A stretch of DNA of 7,000 nucleotides from Candidatus Omnitrophota bacterium (GCA_024653845.1 JANLHA010000049.1:1-7000), one strand, 5' to 3'; shown: positions 1-6,474, numbered from the stretch's first letter. Program-made: numbers and translations. Notes: a model not told the origin generated them from the letters alone.

Positions 1-236
1 GTACGCATTTGGGTTGCACTCCTAATTTGCAAGGCAATGAAGGCAAGTTCAAATGTCCCTGCCATGGAAGTGGATTTTATAAAACAGGAATCAACTTTGA
101 GGGGCCAGCTCCTCGCCCCCTGGAACGCTTTAAAATTTTTTTAACGGATGATGGAGAAATTGTTGTAGATAAAACAGCAAAATTCCAGCAAGAAAAGGGT
201 GAGTGGAGCGATCCGGAGTCATTTATTTTAGTTTAA
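1..236 (+). CDS. Rieske [2Fe-2S] protein of a bc-type complex, C-terminal part (5' end cut by window)
   Basis: This is the cluster-binding C-terminal domain of a Rieske iron-sulfur protein, which takes the first electron from quinol at the Qo site and hands it to a c-type cytochrome on the outer face of the membrane. The first complete codon is at 3. The frame reads THLGC at 3-17, preceded by a split codon ending in GT that fits Cys, so Rieske box I (CTHLGC) sits on the window edge. Box II, CPCHGS, is at 54-71. Both ligand pairs (Cys/His in each box) and both disulfide cysteines are therefore accounted for, and GPAPRPL follows at the usual distance. Ungapped alignment to the bovine protein from memory puts Phe (75-77) where a Tyr normally hydrogen-bonds a cluster cysteine, a change expected to lower the potential. 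The N-terminal membrane anchor lies outside the window. The stop is TAA at 234-236. The gene heads the visible operon, 42 nt before cytochrome b. Confidence 0.95.
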   Translation, partial: THLGCTPNLQGNEGKFKCPCHGSGFYKTGINFEGPAPRPLERFKIFLTDDGEIVVDKTAKFQQEKGEWSDPESFILV

Positions 237-237
237 G

Positions 238-260
238 AATCAGAGCAGGACCCGCTGATT
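238..260 (+). other. small intergenic inverted repeat between the Rieske and cytochrome b genes
   Basis: AATCAG at 238-243 is exactly complementary to CTGATT at 255-260, giving a 6-bp stem with an 11-nt loop just after the Rieske stop codon. No run of T follows, so it does not look like an intrinsic terminator. It could stabilise or punctuate the message, or be chance. The cytochrome b ribosome site (GGAG, 265-268) lies outside the stem. Confidence 0.25.
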
Positions 261-278
261 TAATGGAGAATAAATTGT

Positions 279-1079
279 ATGGCGCAGGAAAAAAATAATC
301 CTATTCAAGATTTCTTTAAGAATCTCCCTCAGAGTCAACTTGCTCGAGCGATTTTCCGCACCGGCATTCCGCGCAATCGACGCCAGCGCATGATGATCAT
401 GCTCAACAGCGTTTTTCTGCATTTGCATCCGGTGCGCCTTCCCAAACATGCTGTCAAAGTCAAATACACCTGGTGCATGGGTGGTCTTTCCTTTTTTGTT
501 TTTTTGGTTCTCACTGTAACCGGAATCCTTTTGATGTTTTATTATCGTCCGACCGTGGAATATGCCTATGGCGATATCATTGACTTGGGTGAACAAGTTC
601 CTTTAGGGATCATGCGAGAGATCCATCGATGGAGCGCTCACTTGATGGTCATCACGGTTTGGCTCCACATGTTTCGTGTTTTTATGACGGGATCTTATAA
701 ACCACCGCGAGAATTCAATTGGTCTGTCGGAGTCATTCTCTTGGTTTTGACGATGTTGATGAGTTTTACAGGATATCTTTTACCTTGGGACCAGTTGGCC
801 ATTTGGGCGATCACGGTAGGTTCAAACATGGCTGGTGCGACTCCTGTTCTAGGAACGTCAGGTCCTGGATCAGCGCTGTTGGCTTTGGGAGATGTGAACT
901 TTATCCATTCTGCTAGCGACGCACGATTCGCCATGCTCGGCGGGCGATTTGTTGGTGAAGGCGCTTTGTTAAGGTTTTATGTTTTGCACTGTATCGGACT
1001 TCCCTTTGTGATGATGATTTTTATGATTGTTCATTTCTGGAGAGTCCGTAAAGACGGCGGTATTTCGGGCCCCACATAA
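279..1079 (+). CDS. cytochrome b, b6-type N-terminal subunit (diheme, four helices)
   Basis: A 266-residue membrane subunit that carries the two b hemes of a bc/b6f-type quinol:cytochrome c oxidoreductase and moves one electron across the membrane. Helix II has His116 and His130 (13 residues between) in [19 protein letters not shown]. Helix IV has His237 and His252 (14 between), the spacing of b6 rather than mitochondrial cytochrome b. GYLLPWDQ at 165-172 and the terminal RKDGGISGP are also b6-like. Four hydrophobic helices fall near 65-88, 116-136, 147-169 and 231-254. Cys66 in WCMGG aligns without gaps with Cys35 of cyanobacterial/plant b6, the thioether ligand of heme c_n. A basic, amphipathic N-terminal stretch of about 60 residues is longer than in b6, and an extra loop of roughly 20 residues lies around 205-225. 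The start ATG has GGAG at 265-268, 10 nt upstream. The second half of cytochrome b is a separate gene starting 14 nt downstream. The sequence is too diverged to call petB. Confidence 0.95.
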   Translation: MAQEKNNPIQDFFKNLPQSQLARAIFRTGIPRNRRQRMMIMLNSVFLHLHPVRLPKHAVKVKYTWCMGGLSFFVFLVLTVTGILLMFYYRPTVEYAYGDIIDLGEQVPLGIMREIHRWSAHLMVITVWLHMFRVFMTGSYKPPREFNWSVGVILLVLTMLMSFTGYLLPWDQLAIWAITVGSNMAGATPVLGTSGPGSALLALGDVNFIHSASDARFAMLGGRFVGEGALLRFYVLHCIGLPFVMMIFMIVHFWRVRKDGGISGPT

Positions 1080-1093
1080 TTCAAGGAAGCAAA

Positions 1094-2209
1094 ATGGAAG
1101 CGATCAAACATTTCATTAATACCATTTCTGCACCCTACATCATGTTCCCTGTGGTGTTGCTTTTATTTTTTTTCGTTTTCCCGCCCACCACTGGACTGAT
1201 GAAGATCAATCGACGTTTAGGGCTTTACAAGCTTTGGACCAAGCAGGGAGGGATTGCCCTTTTTAGCACATTGATTGTGTTTTTTGGATTTGGTTTGACC
1301 GACGAAAATTTTCGTAAGATTGTCATGAAGCCGGACAATGTTCCAATCGTTGCCCTGATTTTTTTGGTGGTCTTTTTCTTGTGGTTGAGCATGAAGCAAG
1401 GATGGGAGAACGATGCTCGCATCGCTCAAGGCAAACTTCCTAATGAAGCGGAAGACGCCAAAGAAAAAATTTTGGTCTGGCCGGATCTTGTTTACATTGA
1501 ATTTATCTGCTTGATCATTTGCTCAGCATTTCTCATTGTTTGGGCGATCTTGCTCCCGGCACCGTTAGAAGAGCCTGCGAACCCAAGCGTTTCGCCGAAC
1601 CCTTCTAAAGCGCCTTGGTACTTTTTGGGATTGCAAGAGATGTTGGTTTATTTTGATCCTTGGATTGCGGGAGTCCTTTTCCCGACGGTGATCATTTTTG
1701 GAATGATGTGCATTCCCTTTATCGATACAAACCGTAAGGGGAGCGGATATTACACGTTTCAACAGCGCCAAATGGCGATTTCTATATTTTTATTTTTCTG
1801 GTTAGTTTTGTGGATCTTTCTGATTATCACGGGGACATTTTTGCGTGGGCCAAATTGGAATTTCTTTGGGCCGTTTGAATATTGGGATCCCCACAAACTC
1901 GTGGCCTTAACTAATGTGAATCTTTCCGAATTCATCTATATGATTGTTTTGAATCAAAAGTTGCCGAGCAATATTCTCCTTCGAGAAATGTGGGGAATCC
2001 TCTTGATCATTGCGTATTTTGGATTGATTCCTTGGATGTTGGCAAAAACGGCTTTCAGAACGCTCTATGAAAAAATGGGTGTGGCACGATACAGCATTTT
2101 TACGATTTTGCTTTTGATGTCCGCGAGTTTGCCGATCAAAATGTTTTTGCGATGGGCATTTAATATCAAATACATTGTTGCTATCCCGGAATTTTTCTTT
2201 AATATTTGA
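1094..2209 (+). CDS. cytochrome b C-terminal subunit (subunit IV-like) with N-terminal three-helix extension
   Basis: A 371-residue membrane subunit that completes the quinol-oxidising Qo site of the split cytochrome b. The subunit IV-like core begins near WPDLVYIE (129-136) and contains the Qo motif as APWY at 173-176, followed by FLGLQEML. The usual PEWY has Glu at the second position, whereas here it is Pro. IPFID (207-211) matches the LPFIE segment of subunit IV. About eight hydrophobic segments are visible: 14-30, 52-68, 83-100, 134-154, 191-210, 227-249, 298-317 and 332-349. Plant/cyanobacterial subunit IV has about 160 residues and three helices, so this protein has an additional N-terminal block of about 130 residues (three helices plus a charged loop, 101-128) and a C-terminal part with a GPNWNFFGPFEYWDPHK segment. 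The start ATG has AAGGAAG at 1083-1089 close upstream. The stop TGA lies 4 nt before the multiheme cytochrome start, which suggests translational coupling. Confidence 0.9.
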   Translation: MEAIKHFINTISAPYIMFPVVLLLFFFVFPPTTGLMKINRRLGLYKLWTKQGGIALFSTLIVFFGFGLTDENFRKIVMKPDNVPIVALIFLVVFFLWLSMKQGWENDARIAQGKLPNEAEDAKEKILVWPDLVYIEFICLIICSAFLIVWAILLPAPLEEPANPSVSPNPSKAPWYFLGLQEMLVYFDPWIAGVLFPTVIIFGMMCIPFIDTNRKGSGYYTFQQRQMAISIFLFFWLVLWIFLIITGTFLRGPNWNFFGPFEYWDPHKLVALTNVNLSEFIYMIVLNQKLPSNILLREMWGILLIIAYFGLIPWMLAKTAFRTLYEKMGVARYSIFTILLLMSASLPIKMFLRWAFNIKYIVAIPEFFFNI

Positions 2210-2213
2210 CACC

Positions 2214-5200
2214 ATGGGCCAAGACGAACGTCATTATAATATCGAAAATCTCAATCGCCTCTTTGCGATCGCCAGTTTGGTTCTTTTGGGCGCATTGATT
2301 TGGCTTTTCAAAGACGATTTTTCACATAAGTGGAAACAATATCAGGACCAATTCCGTTCCCTCGAAATTGAAAAGACGCGCGTCAAATACGATTTGGCCA
2401 AAAATCAACTCGACAACTCCCCCGAATATCAAGAATTACAAAAGCAGCTTGAGGCCGCTAAGAAAAATTACGCTGAAAAGTGTTCGGATCTTGGCAAGAC
2501 CACCAAGGCCATCGATAAACTCAACGAAGAAAAAGATATCACTGAACAGCAATTTCGTGTTGTGAAAGCCGAAATGGATGCGGCGAAATTTCATTATGAA
2601 GAAGCCGTTGTCCACCATGCGACAGATCTTACCAAAGCCAAAAGTTATTACGAAAAGTTGGACAAGCGTGTTCAGGATCTTCAAGCGTCTTTGAATCGCA
2701 TTCGTGAATCCAGCGAAGAACAAACTCAAATCATCACCTCATGTGAAGAAGAGTTAAAAAATTTAGAACGTCAAAAACGGACCGTTGCCCGACAGGTTGA
2801 AATTCTTGAACGTAAGCTCAAAAAAATTGATCCTGGTGCGATGAGCATGACCAATCAGATTGCCAGCCTGGTTCGCGATATGCCGGTTCTTGAAATGTCC
2901 AATTCTCGTAATCGTGTGCAACAGATTGTTCTTAAAGATGTCACGGAAAACGTCAATTTTATGAATGTCGCACGGGTTGACCGTTGCACAACGTGCCATT
3001 TGGGAATCGATAATTCAGATTATCAAAATTCTCCACAGCCTTTCAAAACACATCCTAAATTGGAACTCTTTTTAGGAAAAGATTCTTCTCATCCCATGGA
3101 CGAATTTGGATGCACTGTTTGCCATGGGGGGCGTGGAAGAGGAACAGATTTTGTATCAGCTGTTCATACCCCGTCGTCGGAAGAGCAGCGCAAAGAATGG
3201 GAGAAAAAATATGGCTGGCATGAATATCATCATTGGAAAGAGCCTATGTATGCCAAGCCTTATATTGAAGCGGGATGTTTCAAATGCCATAGTGATCAAT
3301 CGATTGTCAAAGGTGCCGAGAAATTGAATTTGGGCCTCAATTTGATTGAGAAATCAGGATGTTATGCGTGTCATGAGATTGAAAAATACAAGGATTGGCC
3401 TAAACCCGGCCCGGCGCTGACTCATTTGGCCTCCAAGAGTACAAAAGATTGGACGTATCTTTGGATTGCCAGTCCGCAAGCGTTTCGTCACAATACGCGG
3501 ATGCCTGCGTTTTTTGGCCAGTCCAATAATAGCGATCCTGAATCTGTCAAAAGATCCGAACAAGAAATCCATACGATGGTTCATTATCTTTTTGCTGAAA
3601 GTCAGGAATTCCCATTGCAAAGCATGCCTCATTGGGGAGATGCACAAAAAGGAAAAGAGATCGTGGCCTCCGTGGGATGTTTTGGCTGCCACCAGATCCA
3701 ACCTCAACCGCAGAAAACACCGACGAGCCGGCAGTCCCTCTTGAAAGAACAAGGGCCTAATTTGATTGGCTTGGGTTCCAAAACTTCCAAAGTTTGGCTT
3801 TATAATTGGCTCAAAGATCCGCATCGGTATCATCCTAAAACTTTGATGCCTGATTTGAGATTATCCGACGAAGAGGCTGCGGATGCCGCCGCATATTTGT
3901 CTCAAGAAAAGAATACAGAATTCATGGCTAAAAAGGTTCCAGCCATTGATGAAGCGGTGTTGAATAAAATTGTTGATGAGCTTTTACAAAAGAATATGAC
4001 ACCTAAACAAAGCCAACAAAAATTACAGACGATGCTATTGGATGAGAAGCTGCATTTTGCTGGGCAGAAATTGATTGGGTCTTATGGATGTTATTCTTGT
4101 CATGATATCAAAGGATTTGAGAATTATAAACCGATTGGGACGGAGTTAACCGAAGAAGGAAGCAAGGATACAGACAAGCTGGATTTTGGATTTGTTGACA
4201 TTGAACATCGTAAAGAAGCCTGGTTTACTCAAAAGCTGAAAGACCCGCGGATTTTTGATATGCATAAAATTCGCATGGCGGACGAAAAATTGCGTATGCC
4301 CAATTTTTATTTTAGTGATCAAGAGATTGAAGCCATCGTGACGGCGTTGATGGGATTGGTGGAAGATGGCACGGTTGAAAAGAAAAAAATGCCACGAACA
4401 ACCAAGAATCTTTATATGGAAGAAGGACAAGAAATTGTTCGTCAGTTCAATTGCCAAGGATGCCATGAAATTGAAGGCGAGGGTGGGGTCATCCAGGAGG
4501 ATGTGATCAGCTGGCTTGTCAATTATGACAATCGCAGTCCTGAAGAAGCCAACGCGATGCGCTTGAGCTTCAGCCCGCCAAATTTGATTGGAGAAGGCAA
4601 GAAAGTACATTCTCAATGGCTTTTTGAATTCTTGCATGAACCAACAAGCATCCGTCCTTGGTTAAAAGCTCGCATGCCCACGTATCGCTTTAATACGGCT
4701 CATCTGAATGCCTTGGTGAAATATTTCAATGCCATTGATAGCAAGCGTTCCCCGCATGAATTTCCGTTCTCTGGAATTTTTGATATGAAAAAGATCACGC
4801 CTGAAGAATTGGAAGCAGGACAAAAACTTTTCTCGAAAGATTATTTTGGATGCGCGCAGTGTCATATTGTGGGAGACAAAATGCCGGCAGGGTCCGCAGA
4901 CAGCTGGGCTCCCAATTTCGCTTTGGCCAAGGATCGTTTGGATCCGGAATGGATCATCGAATGGATGCACAATCCCCAAGCGCTTTTGCCAGGAACCAAA
5001 ATGCCAACGTATTTTGATCCACAAAATTTTGAAGGCGCTGGACCTGAAGATATTCTTGGGGGTGATGAAAATCTCCAAATCAAGGCTTTGAGAAATTATA
5101 TTTTGACCCTTTCTCAGCCACAAAAAGAAGAAAATAAAGAAAAGCCTAAGCCGGAAGTTCAATCTCAACCCCCAACATCCACGTCCCCTTCGCCTGTGAC

Positions 5201-5243
5201 ATCTCCAGCGCCTCCGTCGACAACAGCTCCAGAAGGGGGATAA
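2214..5243 (+). CDS. membrane-anchored octaheme c-type cytochrome with coiled-coil stalk
   Basis: A 1009-residue protein, probably the electron-accepting c subunit of the complex. One membrane helix (about 15-32) is followed by KWKQYQDQF and a Glu/Lys/Gln-rich, heptad-like coiled coil (about 45-206). Eight CxxCH heme sites follow: 258-262, 300-304, 355-359, 383-387, 489-493, 626-630, 747-751 and 880-884. The last five belong to successive class I cytochrome c domains, each with a downstream Met in an MP motif (M430, M545, M695, M821, M930). The first three are clustered without such Met residues. The tail (about 967-1009) is rich in Pro, Ser and Thr. I chose ATG 2214, 4 nt after the upstream stop. 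An upstream in-frame TTG at 2175 would force a 35-nt overlap and add an unlikely leader. No good Shine-Dalgarno precedes 2214, so coupling to the preceding gene is likely. Heme attachment requires export, so the C-terminal part should be periplasmic. No c1 or f gene is visible, so this protein probably replaces it. Confidence 0.93.
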   Translation: MGQDERHYNIENLNRLFAIASLVLLGALIWLFKDDFSHKWKQYQDQFRSLEIEKTRVKYDLAKNQLDNSPEYQELQKQLEAAKKNYAEKCSDLGKTTKAIDKLNEEKDITEQQFRVVKAEMDAAKFHYEEAVVHHATDLTKAKSYYEKLDKRVQDLQASLNRIRESSEEQTQIITSCEEELKNLERQKRTVARQVEILERKLKKIDPGAMSMTNQIASLVRDMPVLEMSNSRNRVQQIVLKDVTENVNFMNVARVDRCTTCHLGIDNSDYQNSPQPFKTHPKLELFLGKDSSHPMDEFGCTVCHGGRGRGTDFVSAVHTPSSEEQRKEWEKKYGWHEYHHWKEPMYAKPYIEAGCFKCHSDQSIVKGAEKLNLGLNLIEKSGCYACHEIEKYKDWPKPGPALTHLASKSTKDWTYLWIASPQAFRHNTRMPAFFGQSNNSDPESVKRSEQEIHTMVHYLFAESQEFPLQSMPHWGDAQKGKEIVASVGCFGCHQIQPQPQKTPTSRQSLLKEQGPNLIGLGSKTSKVWLYNWLKDPHRYHPKTLMPDLRLSDEEAADAAAYLSQEKNTEFMAKKVPAIDEAVLNKIVDELLQKNMTPKQSQQKLQTMLLDEKLHFAGQKLIGSYGCYSCHDIKGFENYKPIGTELTEEGSKDTDKLDFGFVDIEHRKEAWFTQKLKDPRIFDMHKIRMADEKLRMPNFYFSDQEIEAIVTALMGLVEDGTVEKKKMPRTTKNLYMEEGQEIVRQFNCQGCHEIEGEGGVIQEDVISWLVNYDNRSPEEANAMRLSFSPPNLIGEGKKVHSQWLFEFLHEPTSIRPWLKARMPTYRFNTAHLNALVKYFNAIDSKRSPHEFPFSGIFDMKKITPEELEAGQKLFSKDYFGCAQCHIVGDKMPAGSADSWAPNFALAKDRLDPEWIIEWMHNPQALLPGTKMPTYFDPQNFEGAGPEDILGGDENLQIKALRNYILTLSQPQKEENKEKPKPEVQSQPPTSTSPSPVTSPAPPSTTAPEGG
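2346..2831 (+). other. coiled-coil stalk segment of the multiheme cytochrome
   Basis: Residues about 45-206 of the octaheme protein lack heme motifs and are dominated by Glu, Lys, Gln, Asp and Arg with regularly spaced Leu, Ile, Val and Ala. Examples are LQKQLEAAKKNYAEK (75-89) and QVEILERKLKKI (194-205). It contains few Gly or Pro, as expected for one or two long helices. It links the membrane helix to the first heme at residue 258. Cys90 and Cys177 are the only cysteines here and are not in CxxCH. Confidence 0.75.
2985..3290 (+). other. three-heme module of the multiheme cytochrome
   Basis: Residues 258-359 hold CTTCH, CTVCH and CFKCH within about 100 residues. No MP-type distal ligand follows each site, but histidines are plentiful (H280, H293, H318, H336, H339, H340), so bis-His or mixed ligation is plausible. 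The segment CTVCHGGRGRGTDF with an aromatic, His-rich stretch after it (GWHEYHHW, 334-341) differs in style from the later class I domains. Confidence 0.7.
3336..5108 (+). repeat. five tandem class I cytochrome c domains (protein-level repeats)
   Basis: Residues about 375-965 contain five diverged copies of one pattern: CxxCH, then GP/PPN/APN-type segments, an aromatic W-L/I-x-x-W/F-L-x-x-P stretch, then (R/K/L)MP. CxxCH to Met spacings are about 47, 56, 69, 74 and 50 residues (C383-M430, C489-M545, C626-M695, C747-M821, C880-M930). The W...P segments WTYLWIASP, WLYNWLKDP, WLFEFLHEP and WIIEWMHNP are clearly related, which suggests growth by internal duplication followed by divergence. Confidence 0.8.
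5233..5240 (+). promoter_or_regulatory. ribosome binding site deciding the start at 5249
   Basis: AAGGGGGA lies inside the last codons of the cytochrome gene, 8 nt before ATG 5249 and 14 nt before a second in-frame ATG at 5255. The spacing favours 5249. Confidence 0.6.
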
Positions 5244-5263
5244 TCGTCATGCTGATGACGATT
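5242..5263 (+). promoter_or_regulatory. perfect 9-bp inverted repeat enclosing the start codon
   Basis: AATCGTCAT (5242-5250) and ATGACGATT (5255-5263) are exact reverse complements separated by GCTG. In RNA this would form a hairpin that buries both candidate starts (5249 and 5255) and the last two bases of the upstream stop codon, leaving the ribosome site at 5233-5240 exposed. A ribosome finishing the cytochrome would open it, so it could enforce translational coupling. Its function is an inference; the repeat itself is plain in the sequence. Confidence 0.55.
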
Positions 5264-6022
5264 CCTCTTTTAACAGCAATCCTTTTCGCCACACTTTATC
5301 CGCTCTGTTTCTGGATTCATTTTAAAGATCCTCTCAAAAATAATTTCCATCGATTTCATTTGGGTTTTGCTCTTTTTGTCGCAGGGGTCGCGACGGTTGG
5401 GCTGGGTATTCTCAACTTGAGCTCATTAATCACAATCGTTTCAATCCTTTGGCTCAGTGCGTTTTTAGCTATTACGGCTTTCTACTGGAAAAAAGAATAT
5501 CCTAACGCTGCGATTGTTTCTCTCATCTGTATTTTAGGGGGAATTGTTTTTGTCCTCGTTGAAAACCATTTTATGGGATCAACTGGGAGAATTTTCTTTT
5601 CTGAAATTTTAGGTGGGCTAATCCTTGCTTCAACAACTTATGCTATGAATTTGGGTCATGGATATCTGAATGTGCATGGATTGCCGATTCATCATCTGCG
5701 ACGAGCAACGTATGTGATGGGTGCATTTTTGATTCTTCGCCTTGTTTGGGATCTCGTTTCATTTTTGACAACAACAGTGATTTATCAGGGAGACCTCATT
5801 GGACTTTTTGAGTTTGTCATGACGCTCGATGGATTTCTGATTTTGGTTGCTATTTTATTCGGGACTATCCTTCCTTTGATAGGGACATATTTTGTTCTTG
5901 GTACCCTGAAAGTGAAATCCACTCAATCCGCAACGGGAATCTTGTATGTTTTATTAAGCGCAGTTCTTCTCGGAGACTTAACTTACCGTTATTACTTATT
6001 GAAATTTGGGATTGCGTTATGA
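5249..6022 (+). CDS. polytopic membrane protein associated with the bc-type operon, function unknown
   Basis: A 257-residue integral membrane protein with about eight hydrophobic segments (near 4-24, 38-57, 60-80, 86-105, 118-136, 153-175, 183-203 and 204-251, the last covering two helices). I do not recognise a named family. Notable features are a histidine group after the fifth helix, LGHGYLNVHGLPIHHLRR (135-152; H137, H143, H148, H149), plus H24, H34, H37 and H107. These could ligate heme b or a metal, or contact quinone, but nothing proves that. Near the C-terminus STQSATGILYV (224-234) opens the last helix. It starts 5 nt after the octaheme cytochrome and its stop overlaps the next gene by 4 nt, so it is almost certainly co-expressed with the complex. 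It may be an extra membrane subunit or an assembly factor. The start codon sits in a hairpin. Confidence 0.8.
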   Translation: MLMTIPLLTAILFATLYPLCFWIHFKDPLKNNFHRFHLGFALFVAGVATVGLGILNLSSLITIVSILWLSAFLAITAFYWKKEYPNAAIVSLICILGGIVFVLVENHFMGSTGRIFFSEILGGLILASTTYAMNLGHGYLNVHGLPIHHLRRATYVMGAFLILRLVWDLVSFLTTTVIYQGDLIGLFEFVMTLDGFLILVAILFGTILPLIGTYFVLGTLKVKSTQSATGILYVLLSAVLLGDLTYRYYLLKFGIAL

Positions 6023-6429
6023 AAGCTGTGACCGCGGATTGTCCTCATTGCAAGAAACCTTTCATGGCTCCAATTGAAGGCCCCGAGCCCATTTATTGTC
6101 CCCACTGTAATCAAGTTGCAGGACACCTTTCTGACTTCAAAACAATTTTTGAACGTTGCGCCATTTGCCAATGCCGGCAATTTTACGCACAGAAAGATTT
6201 CAATCGCGGTTTGGGATGTTTGATCATTTTGATTGGAATCATTCTCGTTCCTAAAACCTACGGCCTGAGCCTGCCTGTTTTTGCTTTGATCGACTGGCTT
6301 CTCTACAAAAAATACCCGACGATGGTGATTTGCTATCGCTGCGGTGCGGAATATCGAGGATTCTCAGCGCCATCTCATCTGAAGCCATTCATGCATCATA
6401 TTGGGTTAAAGTATGATCGGTATCGGTAG
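6019..6429 (+). CDS. small double zinc-ribbon membrane protein, function unknown
   Basis: A 136-residue protein of unassigned function. The N-terminus has CPHC at 8-11 and CPHC at 27-30, a complete four-cysteine zinc-ribbon pair. A second set, CAIC at 47-50 (with Cys52) and CYRC at 105-108 followed by GAEYRGF, is separated by a hydrophobic hairpin (about 66-79 and 83-96), so the second ribbon would be assembled across two membrane helices. The charged segment KDFNRGLG precedes the hairpin. The hydrophobic hairpin implies that both Cys sets lie on the same side of the membrane, probably the cytoplasm. The ATG overlaps the upstream TGA (ATGA, 6019-6022) and no strong ribosome site is present, indicating coupled translation. 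CxxC pairs could instead bind iron or serve redox chemistry, but they lack the His of CxxCH, so they are not c-heme sites. Confidence 0.8.
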   Translation: MKAVTADCPHCKKPFMAPIEGPEPIYCPHCNQVAGHLSDFKTIFERCAICQCRQFYAQKDFNRGLGCLIILIGIILVPKTYGLSLPVFALIDWLLYKKYPTMVICYRCGAEYRGFSAPSHLKPFMHHIGLKYDRYR

Positions 6430-6442
6430 TTTGGCTGAATTT

Positions 6443-6448
6443 TATAAT
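6443..6448 (+). promoter_or_regulatory. possible -10 element (TATAAT) before the small exported protein gene
   Basis: A perfect TATAAT lies in the 45-nt gap after the zinc-ribbon gene, about 26 nt upstream of the ATG at 6475. I see no convincing TTGACA-like -35 at 16-18 bp spacing, so this may be chance in AT-rich sequence or a weak promoter separating the small gene from the operon. Confidence 0.3.
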
Positions 6449-6460
6449 CAATCAAATGAA

Positions 6461-6468
6461 AAAAGGAG
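6461..6468 (+). promoter_or_regulatory. strong ribosome binding site deciding the start at 6475
   Basis: AAAAGGAG ends 6 nt before ATG 6475. Another in-frame ATG at 6469 directly abuts the site and is too close to be used, so 6475 is preferred. This is one of the best Shine-Dalgarno sequences in the window. Confidence 0.7.
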
Positions 6469-6474
6469 ATGTCC

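Noticed and set aside
240..596. Reverse-strand open frame across the start of cytochrome b
   Set aside because: It covers conserved cytochrome b sequence on the other strand and has no motif or plausible ribosome site.
2175..2213. TTG start giving a 13-residue longer octaheme cytochrome
   Set aside because: It overlaps the preceding gene by 35 nt, has no good ribosome site, and the added leader is not needed because the ATG at 2214 directly precedes a normal anchor region.
3354..5168. Long reverse-strand open frames of about 160 codons (3354-3833, 4146-4637, 4662-5168)
   Set aside because: They lie opposite a clearly coding cytochrome with conserved heme motifs, show no recognisable domains, and are expected antisense shadows of its codon use.
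6019..6429. CxxC pairs of the zinc-ribbon protein as cytochrome c heme sites
   Set aside because: None is followed by His, so they are not CxxCH.
6469..6474. Upstream ATG for the small exported protein
   Set aside because: It directly abuts the Shine-Dalgarno sequence, which is correctly spaced only for ATG 6475.
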